Shown here in pieces: positions 14,829-23,135 of a stretch of DNA of 64,000 nucleotides. Position 1 is the stretch's first letter, and each line of letters opens with the position of its first letter. The stretch spans positions 372,001-436,000 of the forward strand of contig JACKNM010000002.1 in the NCBI GenBank assembly GCA_024234875.1. The letters are read 5' to 3'. The notes beneath the pieces are model-generated. The model saw only the letters and a program-made list of their open reading frames with translations. It was not told the origin of the DNA and made no database searches. Source of the DNA: Ectothiorhodospiraceae bacterium (lineage in GTDB: Bacteria > Pseudomonadota > Gammaproteobacteria > HK1). Position numbers and translations under genes: made by a program.

Positions 14829-17585
14829 TTGACGGAGCGAGCGGCGGTTTCGAGGTCGGTCTCTGGTGCCTCGCGGACGCGCCGCGGACGGCGGCTCGCC
14901 GCCGTGACCCTTGCGCTCGGCTGCTGGCTGGGCGCCACCCTCGACGCGGCCGCGGCGCCGAACGTGTGGACTCCGCTCGGGCTCTACGGCGGCTTCGTGG
15001 TCGAGATCGAGGCCGATCCGACCGATGCCGACCGCGCCTACGCGCGGCTCAATCGGACCAACATCCCGGCAGTCGTGCGCACCGTCGACGGCGGAGCGAG
15101 CTGGGCCCCGGCGGCGAACGGGCTGCCCGCGAACCGTTCCATCTTCGACATCGCGGTGGATCCGAGCGCCCCCGGCACGCTCTACGCCGGCTACTTCGAC
15201 GGCATCGCCCGCAGCACCGACGGCGGCGTGACCTGGTCGGTGGTGAACGACACCTTCGGGTTCTCGGGGGTCTCGTCGATCACCGTCGACCCGTCGAGCC
15301 CGTCGACGATCTACATCGTCGACGGAACGCTGGTGCGCAAGTCCACCGATGGCGGCACGACCTGGAACGCCGCCGCCAGCGGACTTCCCGCCCTCCTCTC
15401 CCTGGAAGCGCTGGCAATCGATCCCGACGCGCCCGGCACGCTCTATCTGGCCGGCAACGAGGGGCTGTTCAAGACCACCGACGGCGGCGCGAGCTGGAGC
15501 GCGATCACCGCCGGCCCCTGGGCCGCAGTACCCGCCCCCTACACACGCATGGTCGCGGTCGACCCCCACACCTCCGACGTCTTCGCCTACACCGAAGGCA
15601 ACGGGTTGCACAAGAGCACCGACGGCGGCACGACCTGGGCGCCTGCGAATGCCGGCCTCGCGATCGACAGCTACTCCGACATCGCCTTCGACCTCGACAC
15701 TGCCGGCACCATGTTCCTGGGTGGTCTCAACAACCGTGTCGTGCGCAGCAGCGACGGCGGCGCGACCTGGAGCAATGCCGGCCTCAACGCGGGTCTGGTC
15801 GAGAACGACGCCCGAGACCTCGCTGCATCCGCCGGCGGCGTGCTCTACGCCGCCAACGCCGGCAAGGGCGTGTACCGCAGCACCGACGGGGCCGCCACCT
15901 GGTCCGTCGCCAACACCGGGATCGTGAACGGCTCGGTGGGAGCCATTCGATTCTCACCCTCGGGCGACGTGCTCTACGCCGCGCTCGGCGGCAACGGCCC
16001 GGGCTTCGCCCGCAGCACCGACGGTGGAGCGACCTTCGTGCACGGCGAGGCGGGCCTCGTGGACGCCAACCTGAGCGAGCTCGAGCTCGACCCGAACGAC
16101 GCCGACACGCTCTACACCGGCGGCAACTTCGGATTCGCCGGCGTGTTCCGCTCGACCGACGGCGGCCAGAGCTGGACCAACCTGCCGAAGCCAGCCGGCG
16201 CGTCCATCTACATTCTGAACGCACTGGCGGCGGCCGCGCCGTCACCCGGCACCACCGCGATCTACACCGGACGCGGGCCCTACCGGTCCACCGACGGCGG
16301 CAACACCTGGGAGCAGGTCGACACCGGACTGCCCTCCGACCAGGTCGACGTGCTCGCGGCCGACCCGACGGACGGCCAGGTGGTGTACGCGGGGTTCCAG
16401 TCCGCGGCACCAGCGCGCCTCTACAAGACGACCGATGGCGGCGCGTCGTGGCAACCCGCCGCCACCGGCATCACGACCAGCGCCCGGATCACCGAGATTG
16501 CGGTCGCGCCGTCGAACGGCTCCACCGTGCTCGCGGGCGGGCGGGACGGGCTCTTTCGCTCCTCCGACGGCGCCGCGAGCTGGACCGGCGTGCTCGCGCA
16601 AGAGATCTGGGACATCGCGTTCGACCCCGCCGACGCGTCCCATGTCGTCGTCGCCGCGCGCAGCCTGTGGCGCAGCATCGACGGCGGCGCGACCTTCACC
16701 GCGATGACGACGCCGGACGACGTCGACGTGTTCGTCGCGCGCATCGATCCGGGCGCATCGAATCGGATCGTCGTCGGGCCCTCGAACTTCGGGCTGCACG
16801 CCATCGAGCTCGCGACCGATCTCCGCGTCGCCGGCGGCGCCGGGTCGGACCCGGTGGTGGTGGGCAGCGCGCTCACCTACGACCTCGCGGTGATCAACGA
16901 CGGACCGCATGCCACCGCGGCGACGTTCGAGCTGACGCTGCCCGCAGCCGTCGCCCTTCAGTCCGCGACCCCGAGCCAGGGCGCGGCGTGCACGCACACC
17001 GGCACCACCGTGCGCTGCGCGCTCGGGCCGCTGGCACCGAGTGCGAGTGCTTCGATCGCGGTGGTGGTCGTCCCGAGTGCGACCGCGACGCTCGTCGCCA
17101 CCGCGCAGGTGAGCGGCGACCTTCCCGACCTCGACCCGTCGAACGACACCGCATCGATCGACACCACCGCCGGGATCGACACCGACGGCGACGGCACCAT
17201 CGACGCCCTGGACCCGGACGACGACGGCGACGGCGTCGACGATGGCGCCGACAATTGCCCGCTCATCGCCAACGCCAACCAGCTCGATACCGACGACGAC
17301 GGCGCGGGTAATGCCTGCGACGACGACGACGACGGTGACGGCATCTCCGACGCGGCCGAGAGCGCGGCCGGTCTCGACCCGCTCGATGCGGCGGACGCCG
17401 GCGGCGATCTCGACGGCGACGGCCTCACCAATCTCGAGGAGTTCCAGCTCGGCACCGCCATCGCGAGCGCCGACACCGACCACGACGGGGTCGAGGATGC
17501 CGCCGAGATCGCGCGTGGCCGTAACCCTCGGGTCAACGAGGGCGCGGTCGCCGACATCGTCAATCAGGTCATCAATGCCGACTGA
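14829..17585 (+). CDS. secreted Asp-box beta-propeller protein with DUF11 and thrombospondin-3-like tail (paralogue 2)
   Basis: 918 residues. The start is a TTG at 14829, chosen because GGAGGA lies at 14816-14821 with ideal spacing and the signal peptide (LAAVTLALGCWLGATLDAAAA) then begins at about residue 24. It has the same order as its neighbours: N-terminal PNVWTPLGLYGGFV, 13 Asp-box repeats (for example KSTDGGTTWN and RSTDGGATF), a DUF11-type domain with the conserved ATPSQGAACTHTG block, aspartate-rich calcium repeats and the terminal ARGRNPRVNEGAV. The TTG start may keep its output lower than that of the ATG-started copies. It has its own upstream motif, so it may be transcribed separately. 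Confidence 0.85.
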   Translation: MTERAAVSRSVSGASRTRRGRRLAAVTLALGCWLGATLDAAAAPNVWTPLGLYGGFVVEIEADPTDADRAYARLNRTNIPAVVRTVDGGASWAPAANGLPANRSIFDIAVDPSAPGTLYAGYFDGIARSTDGGVTWSVVNDTFGFSGVSSITVDPSSPSTIYIVDGTLVRKSTDGGTTWNAAASGLPALLSLEALAIDPDAPGTLYLAGNEGLFKTTDGGASWSAITAGPWAAVPAPYTRMVAVDPHTSDVFAYTEGNGLHKSTDGGTTWAPANAGLAIDSYSDIAFDLDTAGTMFLGGLNNRVVRSSDGGATWSNAGLNAGLVENDARDLAASAGGVLYAANAGKGVYRSTDGAATWSVANTGIVNGSVGAIRFSPSGDVLYAALGGNGPGFARSTDGGATFVHGEAGLVDANLSELELDPNDADTLYTGGNFGFAGVFRSTDGGQSWTNLPKPAGASIYILNALAAAAPSPGTTAIYTGRGPYRSTDGGNTWEQVDTGLPSDQVDVLAADPTDGQVVYAGFQSAAPARLYKTTDGGASWQPAATGITTSARITEIAVAPSNGSTVLAGGRDGLFRSSDGAASWTGVLAQEIWDIAFDPADASHVVVAARSLWRSIDGGATFTAMTTPDDVDVFVARIDPGASNRIVVGPSNFGLHAIELATDLRVAGGAGSDPVVVGSALTYDLAVINDGPHATAATFELTLPAAVALQSATPSQGAACTHTGTTVRCALGPLAPSASASIAVVVVPSATATLVATAQVSGDLPDLDPSNDTASIDTTAGIDTDGDGTIDALDPDDDGDGVDDGADNCPLIANANQLDTDDDGAGNACDDDDDGDGISDAAESAAGLDPLDAADAGGDLDGDGLTNLEEFQLGTAIASADTDHDGVEDAAEIARGRNPRVNEGAVADIVNQVINAD

Positions 17586-17618
17586 TTCACAGCACGGAAA
17601 AAGTGCAGCTTCGGCGCG

Positions 17619-17648
17619 TTGACGGTCCGCGCGCCCGTGTGGCACGGT
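17619..17648 (+). promoter_or_regulatory. conserved promoter-like motif, propeller gene 3
   Basis: TTGAC, a 14-base spacer, then TGTGGCACGGT. The right half is identical to that of the first copy although the surrounding intergenic DNA has diverged, which argues for a conserved function. Confidence 0.5.
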
Positions 17649-17724
17649 GCGACCGCACGCGCCAGCAGCCAGGGATCTCGGCCCGGCGTCATCCCAACCC
17701 GCAGACGCCGAGGTAAGCCCGAGG

Positions 17725-20460
17725 ATGCACGTTCCAACGTGGATTGATCGCCGTGCCCGTCTATCGGGCATCGCGACCCTGGGACTGCTCGTCCTGTCGC
17801 TCGGGCTCTGTGCCCCGGCCCGCTCGGCCCCGAACGAGTGGGCGCCATTGGCGCTCTACGGCGGCTTCGTCGTCCAGATCGAGGCCGATCCCACCGACGC
17901 CAATCGCCTCTACGCCCAGACCAACGGCGGGCCGCAGTGGAACGTCTACGGCACCGTCGATGCGGGCGCGACCTGGTCGCTGCTCGGCAATGGCCTGCCG
18001 GCGGGCACCGCGGCCGGTGGCGAGCCGATCGCGATCGACCCGGTCACCCCGGCCACCGTCTACGTCGGCACCACCAACGGGCTGGCGCGGAGCACCGACG
18101 CCGGCGCGACGTGGGCCATGGTCAACACCGCGTTCGCCTCCCCCGGCCTGAGCCGCGTCACCATCGACCCGGCGACGCCGAGCACCCTCTACGCGGCCAA
18201 CGGCAACACGGTGGTGAAGAGCACCGACAGTGGCGCGACCTGGAGCGCCGCGGGCAGCGGTCTCGAGTCGGTCACCGGCATCAACATGCTGGCGATCGAT
18301 CCGAACGCGCCGGCCATGCTGTACCTCGCGACCCGCCAGGGGCTGTTCGGCACCACCGACGGCGCCGCGACGTGGTCGCGACTGACCGAGCTACCGGAGT
18401 TCGTGTTCACCGGGGGAAGCGACCCGACGGTGCGTCTCGTCGCCGTCGACCCGAGCAACTCGAACGTCTTCGCCTACACCAACAACAACGACTTCCACAT
18501 GAGCGAGGACGGCGGTGCGAGCTGGGCGCTGTCGAACACGGGCCTCCCGTTCGACGGCTACAACGCGCTCCTGTTCGACCCCGTCACCCCGACCACGGTG
18601 TACCTCGCGTCGCTCAACAACCGCGTCCTGCGAAGCCTCGACGGCGGCGCGAGCTGGAGCGGAGCGGGCCTCAACGTCGGGATGACCGACACCAGCGCGG
18701 AGTCGATCGCGCTGAGCGCGGGCGGCGCGCTCTTCGCCGCAACCTCGGGCCGGGCGCTGTACAAGAGCACCGACGGTGCCGCCAACTGGTCGACCGCGAA
18801 CGTCGGGATCATGAACGACAACGTCACCGTCGTGCTGTTCGACCCGAGCGGAGCCACCCTGTACGCGGCAAGCTCCAGCAACGGCTCGAGCTTCGACCGC
18901 AGCACCGACGGCGGCACGACCTTCGTCGAGGGCCAGCTCCCCTTCGGCCGAACCCCGTTCCAGGATCTCGCCGTCGACCCCAATGACCCGTCGATTCTCT
19001 ACGGTGTCAGCTTCTCGCTCAGCGACGTCTACCGCACCGACGACGGGGGCGACACCCTGTCCACGCTGCCGAAGCCGGTGGGCTACACGAGCGGGATCGA
19101 GGCCATCGCCGTGGCCCCGACCACCCCGTCGACGATCTACATCGGGCCGGGGGTCTACAAGACGAACGACGAGGGCGCCAACTGGACCCTGGTCGACACC
19201 GGCCTTCCATCGGACCAGGTCGCGGCACTCGCGGTCGATCCGCAAGCGCCGTCGACCGTCTACGCCGGCTACTTCAACCCGGTCGGAACCGGCGTCTACA
19301 AGACCACCGACGGCGGCACGACCTGGAACCCGACCGGCGGCGGCCTCGAGAGCGCCCGAATCAGCCTGCTCGCGGTCGACCCCGAGGACTCGAGCATCGT
19401 CTACGCCGGCGGCTCGACCGGCCTCTACCGCTCCGGTGACGGCGGGGCATCGTGGTCAACCGTGATCGTCGGCTCGACGCGGTCGATCAGCATCGATCCG
19501 AGCGATTCGTCGCGCGTGGTGGTGGTGAACAACTCGCTGGTTCGACGCAGCATCGATCGCGGCGTCACGTTCGAGATCATTCCGGGCCCCGACAACCTGC
19601 CGGTGACGCAGGCGGCCATCGACCCGGGCAATGCCGACCGTATCGTCGCCGGACCGATCCGCTTCGGACTCCACGCCATCGAGCTCGCGACCGACCTCGC
19701 GGTGGCCGGTGGAGCGACCTCGGGGCCGGTGGCGACCGGCGTCGAGGTGCTCTACGACATCAGCGTCGGCAACACCGGTCCCCGCGGTACCCGGGCGACG
19801 CTGGAGCTCTCCCTGCCGGCAGGGGCGACGCTGCACTCGACCGAGGTGAATCCGGGCGGATCGTGCTCGCAGGTCGGCTCCACGGTGCGCTGCCTGCTCG
19901 GCGCCATCGCCGCGGGCGGCAGCACGGCCGTCGGCATCACCATCGTGCCGACCCTGGTCGGAACCGCGACCGCGACGGTCACGGTGAGCGGTGACCTGCC
20001 GGAGCTCGACGCGGCCGACAACACTGCCTCGTTCGAGACCGAGGTCGCTCTCGACACCGACGGCGACGGCACCCCGGACGTCCTCGACAACGACGACGAC
20101 GGCGACGGCGTGGACGACGGCGAGGACAACTGCCCGCTCGACGCGAACGCCAATCAGCTCGACACCGACGAGGACGGCGAAGGCGACGCCTGCGACGACG
20201 ACGACGACGGCGACGGCATCCCCGACGCGGTCGAGACCGCGGCGGGCCTGAACCCGCTGAGCGCCGACGACGCCACCGGCGATCTCGACGGCGACGGGAT
20301 ACCGAACCTCGAGGAGTTCCAGCTCGGCACGAGCATCTCACGCACCGACACCGACCACGATGGCGTGAGCGACCCGGACGAGATCGCGCAAGGCCGCAAC
20401 CCCCGCGTCAACGAGGGCGCGGTGATCATCATCCTCGACGGCTTCATCACCAGCGACTGA
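17725..20460 (+). CDS. secreted Asp-box beta-propeller protein with DUF11 and thrombospondin-3-like tail (paralogue 3)
   Basis: 911 residues from ATG 17725, which follows GAGGT at a usable distance; an in-frame GTG 78 bases upstream lies inside the promoter-like motif and is rejected. The signal peptide is LGLLVLSLGLCAPARSAP. The mature protein opens NEWAPLALYGGFVVQIEADP like the other two, then has 13 Asp-box repeats (some degenerate, such as RTDDGGDTL), a DUF11-type domain, calcium repeats and IAQGRNPRVNEGAV with a short hydrophobic end (IIILDGFI). Paralogues 2 and 3 share more N-terminal wording (FVV.IEADPTDA) than either does with 1, suggesting stepwise duplication. Confidence 0.85.
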   Translation: MHVPTWIDRRARLSGIATLGLLVLSLGLCAPARSAPNEWAPLALYGGFVVQIEADPTDANRLYAQTNGGPQWNVYGTVDAGATWSLLGNGLPAGTAAGGEPIAIDPVTPATVYVGTTNGLARSTDAGATWAMVNTAFASPGLSRVTIDPATPSTLYAANGNTVVKSTDSGATWSAAGSGLESVTGINMLAIDPNAPAMLYLATRQGLFGTTDGAATWSRLTELPEFVFTGGSDPTVRLVAVDPSNSNVFAYTNNNDFHMSEDGGASWALSNTGLPFDGYNALLFDPVTPTTVYLASLNNRVLRSLDGGASWSGAGLNVGMTDTSAESIALSAGGALFAATSGRALYKSTDGAANWSTANVGIMNDNVTVVLFDPSGATLYAASSSNGSSFDRSTDGGTTFVEGQLPFGRTPFQDLAVDPNDPSILYGVSFSLSDVYRTDDGGDTLSTLPKPVGYTSGIEAIAVAPTTPSTIYIGPGVYKTNDEGANWTLVDTGLPSDQVAALAVDPQAPSTVYAGYFNPVGTGVYKTTDGGTTWNPTGGGLESARISLLAVDPEDSSIVYAGGSTGLYRSGDGGASWSTVIVGSTRSISIDPSDSSRVVVVNNSLVRRSIDRGVTFEIIPGPDNLPVTQAAIDPGNADRIVAGPIRFGLHAIELATDLAVAGGATSGPVATGVEVLYDISVGNTGPRGTRATLELSLPAGATLHSTEVNPGGSCSQVGSTVRCLLGAIAAGGSTAVGITIVPTLVGTATATVTVSGDLPELDAADNTASFETEVALDTDGDGTPDVLDNDDDGDGVDDGEDNCPLDANANQLDTDEDGEGDACDDDDDGDGIPDAVETAAGLNPLSADDATGDLDGDGIPNLEEFQLGTSISRTDTDHDGVSDPDEIAQGRNPRVNEGAVIIILDGFITSD

Positions 20461-20533
20461 GCGTCCCCGGTCGCGGTGGAGCGGGCGCTGGCTCCGCCAC
20501 AGGCGGTGCCCCCAGGTCGCGGCCACAGTGCGA

Positions 20534-20568
20534 GGGGACAGGCCCGCGCGCAGCGCGAGCCAGTCCCC
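20534..20568. terminator. hairpin between convergent genes, terminator candidate
   Basis: GGGGAC (20534-20539) pairs with GTCCCC (20563-20568), and the enclosed bases hold a second GC-rich stem (GCGCG and GCG around CAGC). It lies between the stop of propeller gene 3 and the convergent isomerase gene. There is no U-tract, so classical intrinsic termination is uncertain. Confidence 0.35.
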
Positions 20569-20577
20569 GGGCGACCT

Positions 20578-21399
20578 TCAACTCACCAGCGGTGTGCAGC
20601 GCTCGATCCCGATCTTCAGCGTCTCCTCGGGGTCCCGCTGCCACCAGTCGAGCTCGGAGAACAGCTCGAGCTCGAACGGCCCGGTGTAGCCCATGTCGTC
20701 GAGCCAACCACGAATGCGAGCGAGGTCGATGACGCCGTCACCCGGCATCGCGCGGTCGCGCAGGTTTCGCGTCGGCACCCGCCAGTCGCAGTAGTGGAAG
20801 GTGACGATGCGGGACGGTCCCGCGCGCCGCAGCTCGCGCTCGAAGTGCGGGTCCCACCAGCAGTGGTAGACGTCGGCGACGATCGCCGCCGCGTCGCCGA
20901 TGCGCTCGCAGAGATCGTTGGCCTGCTCGAGGGTGCTGATGCAGCAACGCTCCGCCGCGTACATCGGGTGCAGCGGCTCGATCCCCAGACGCACGCCCAG
21001 CGCGCGCGCAGTCGGCGCCAGCTCGCACAGCAGGTCCGCGATGCGCTCGCGATGACCCCCGATGTCCTTGCACCCCGCGGGGAGCCCACCGACGACCATG
21101 ACCAGGCACGGCGCACCGACGGTCGCGGCCATCTCGAGCAAGGCGGCGTTCTCCGCCATCTGCCGACGCAGCGCCGCGGGCTCGGTCGCGTCGAGCCACG
21201 CCCCGGTGCACAGGCAGGCCGCGAACCGGCCGGCCTCGCGCAGATGGCGCGCCGCGCGGTCGACACCGTAGGCCTCTACCTTGTCGCGCCATACTCCGAG
21301 CCCACCGACGCCGTGGCGCGCGCAGGCCTCGATCGTCTCCGCCAACGACCAGGTCGGGGTGGTGATCTGGTTGAGGGCGAAGCGCGCGAGGGTGCTCAC
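20578..21399 (-). CDS. sugar-phosphate isomerase/epimerase-like TIM-barrel protein
   Basis: 273 residues of the AP-endonuclease-2/xylose-isomerase-like TIM barrel. The N-terminal strand FALNQITTPTWSLAETIEAC, the metal-site Glu in LGIEPLHPMY (beta-strand 5 region), VADVYHCWWDP, and the His/Asp in FHYCDWR and near ELELFSE mark the usual metal and substrate positions. Members isomerise or epimerise sugars, inosose or hydroxypyruvate-like compounds. It starts at a GTG overlapping the stop of the hydantoinase B gene, so it is translated with that operon and probably acts on a related metabolite. The exact substrate cannot be read. It is the last gene of a three-gene minus-strand operon. Confidence 0.82.
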   Translation of the reverse strand: MSTLARFALNQITTPTWSLAETIEACARHGVGGLGVWRDKVEAYGVDRAARHLREAGRFAACLCTGAWLDATEPAALRRQMAENAALLEMAATVGAPCLVMVVGGLPAGCKDIGGHRERIADLLCELAPTARALGVRLGIEPLHPMYAAERCCISTLEQANDLCERIGDAAAIVADVYHCWWDPHFERELRRAGPSRIVTFHYCDWRVPTRNLRDRAMPGDGVIDLARIRGWLDDMGYTGPFELELFSELDWWQRDPEETLKIGIERCTPLVS

Positions 21400-23135
21400 G
21401 TCGCGCGCTCGCGCGCCCGCTCGGCGCGCAGGGCGGCCGTCGCCGAGTGGTCCACGGCACCGTCGGCGGTCATCACCACCGCGAAGTGCTCGCGTGCGAA
21501 GACCGGCGTCAGCTTCTCGTCGAGCACGTCCTCGCGCACCGCGTCGACATCGCGCAGCAACGGATCGCCGTAGCCACCCCCGCCCGCCTGCTCGTGACGA
21601 ATGACGTCGCCGCGATGCACGCTACGCGTGACCTTGCTCGGGAGCTGCTCGGCCGCGCCGTCGGGGTCGAAGACGTTGCGCGAGGGAGCGGCGGAACCGC
21701 CACCATGCAGACCATAGGGTCGATGCCGATATCGGTCCGAGCGAAGCTGCAACGTCGCCTCCGGCGCGAGCAGCCGATACTCGCGCACCAGCCCGAGCCC
21801 ACCGCGATACCGGCCCGCTCCGCAGGAGTCCGGCCGCAGCCCGTAGGACTCCATCCGCACCGGGTAGCGCGCCTCGAGCGCCTCGACCGGCATGTTGGAC
21901 ATGTTCTGCGAGGGATTGGTGATGCCCTCGATGCCGTCCTTGTGCGCACGCGCCCCCAGCGCACCGTTGATCATGTCGACGAGCACGAACGGCTGGTTGG
22001 TGTCGCGGTCGTAGCCACCGAAGCAAATCACCGTGTTCCCGCCCTCGCCCGCCGCCACCACGCGCTCGGGCGCGACCTGGGCGAGCGCGCCCATCACGGT
22101 GTCCACCACGCGGTAGCCGGTCAGCGCCCGCGCCGCGACCGGCGCCGGATGACGCGGATTGAGCACCGAGCCCTCGGGCGCGGTGACGGTGATGCAGCGG
22201 TAGACACCGGCGTTGTTGGGGACGTCGCGGTCGAGCACGCAACGCACGGTGAGGTACGTGGCCGACTTGGTGAAGGACAGCGTCGAGTTGATCGCGCCCT
22301 TGACCTGCGGCGAGGAGCCGGTGAAGTCGACGGTGAGATGGTCACCCTCGACGCGCACGGTGCAGCGGATCGGAATGGGTCGATCGTCGAACCCGTCGTC
22401 GTCGATGTAGTCGGTGAAGGTGTACTCGCCATCGGGCCAGGCGCGGATGGCGTCGCGCGTGAGCGTCTCGCCGTAGTCGATGAGCGCGTCGAAGTAGCGC
22501 CGGAGCGCGTCCTCGCCGTATCGCTCCACCAGCTTCAGGAGCTCGCGCTCGCCGAGGCCGCAGGTCGCGAGCTGGGCCTCGATGTCCCCGACCACGAGGT
22601 CGGGCAGCCGGACGTTGCGGCGAATCATCGCGAACAGCGGCTTGCAGGGCTCACCGGCCTCGTAGAGCTTGAGCGGCGGGATGCGCAAGCCCTCCTGGAA
22701 GATCTCGGTCGAGTCCGCCGCATTCGACCCCGGCACCCGCCCACCCATGTCGCACTGGTGAGCGATCACCACCGCGAAGCCCTGCAGGCGATCGCGGTGG
22801 AAGATCGGCTTGAACATGAAGATGTCGGGCAGGTGCATCCCGCCCTCGTAGGGGTCGTTGAGGATGACGACGTCCCCCGGCACCAGGTCGTCACGAAACC
22901 GGTCGAGCACCACCGCGATGGCGTCCGGCACCGCACCGAGATGCAGGGCGACGGTCTTGGCCTGGGCGAGGATGCGCCCATCGGCGTCGCACAGCGTGCA
23001 CGAGTAGTCGAGCACGTCACGCACGATCGGCGAGCGCGCGGTGCGCATCACGGTGTAGGCCATGTCGTCGACGATGGTGTCGAGCGCACTCTTCACCACC
23101 GCGAACGTGATCGGATCCACGGTCGTCGCGTTCAT
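21396..23135 (-). CDS. hyuB: hydantoinase B / oxoprolinase family subunit (first set)
   Basis: 579 residues. The start at ATG 23135 overlaps the upstream stop as TGATG, right after GGAGGGGGA. It has the hallmark HyuB blocks: DPITFAVVKSALDTIVDDM at the N-terminus, GDVVILNDPYEGGMHLPD, the His-containing AHQCDMGG and a glycine-rich C-terminus (YRGGLGLVREYR and AGGGGYGDPLLRD). HyuB pairs with HyuA in ATP-dependent amide-bond hydrolysis (N-methylhydantoin, 5-oxoproline) or, in relatives, in carboxylation of ketones such as acetophenone. Which reaction applies cannot be decided. HyuA is encoded directly upstream and the TIM-barrel isomerase directly downstream. Confidence 0.92.
   Translation of the reverse strand: MNATTVDPITFAVVKSALDTIVDDMAYTVMRTARSPIVRDVLDYSCTLCDADGRILAQAKTVALHLGAVPDAIAVVLDRFRDDLVPGDVVILNDPYEGGMHLPDIFMFKPIFHRDRLQGFAVVIAHQCDMGGRVPGSNAADSTEIFQEGLRIPPLKLYEAGEPCKPLFAMIRRNVRLPDLVVGDIEAQLATCGLGERELLKLVERYGEDALRRYFDALIDYGETLTRDAIRAWPDGEYTFTDYIDDDGFDDRPIPIRCTVRVEGDHLTVDFTGSSPQVKGAINSTLSFTKSATYLTVRCVLDRDVPNNAGVYRCITVTAPEGSVLNPRHPAPVAARALTGYRVVDTVMGALAQVAPERVVAAGEGGNTVICFGGYDRDTNQPFVLVDMINGALGARAHKDGIEGITNPSQNMSNMPVEALEARYPVRMESYGLRPDSCGAGRYRGGLGLVREYRLLAPEATLQLRSDRYRHRPYGLHGGGSAAPSRNVFDPDGAAEQLPSKVTRSVHRGDVIRHEQAGGGGYGDPLLRDVDAVREDVLDEKLTPVFAREHFAVVMTADGAVDHSATAALRAERARERAT

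Noticed and set aside
11831..17655. TGGCAC in the propeller upstream motif as a sigma-54 -24 element
   Set aside because: The -12 TTGC element is missing at the required distance in all three copies, and one copy reads TGGCAG.
12100..20300. Internal DNA repeats of the propeller genes as a CRISPR array
   Set aside because: The repeated STDGGATW codons are in frame inside large genes, with irregular spacing and no conserved spacer length.
11930..20460. Propeller proteins as true sialidases
   Set aside because: Asp-boxes are present, but I find no arginine triad or FRIP-type motif; Asp-boxes alone also occur in Ycf48, Vps10 and other propellers.
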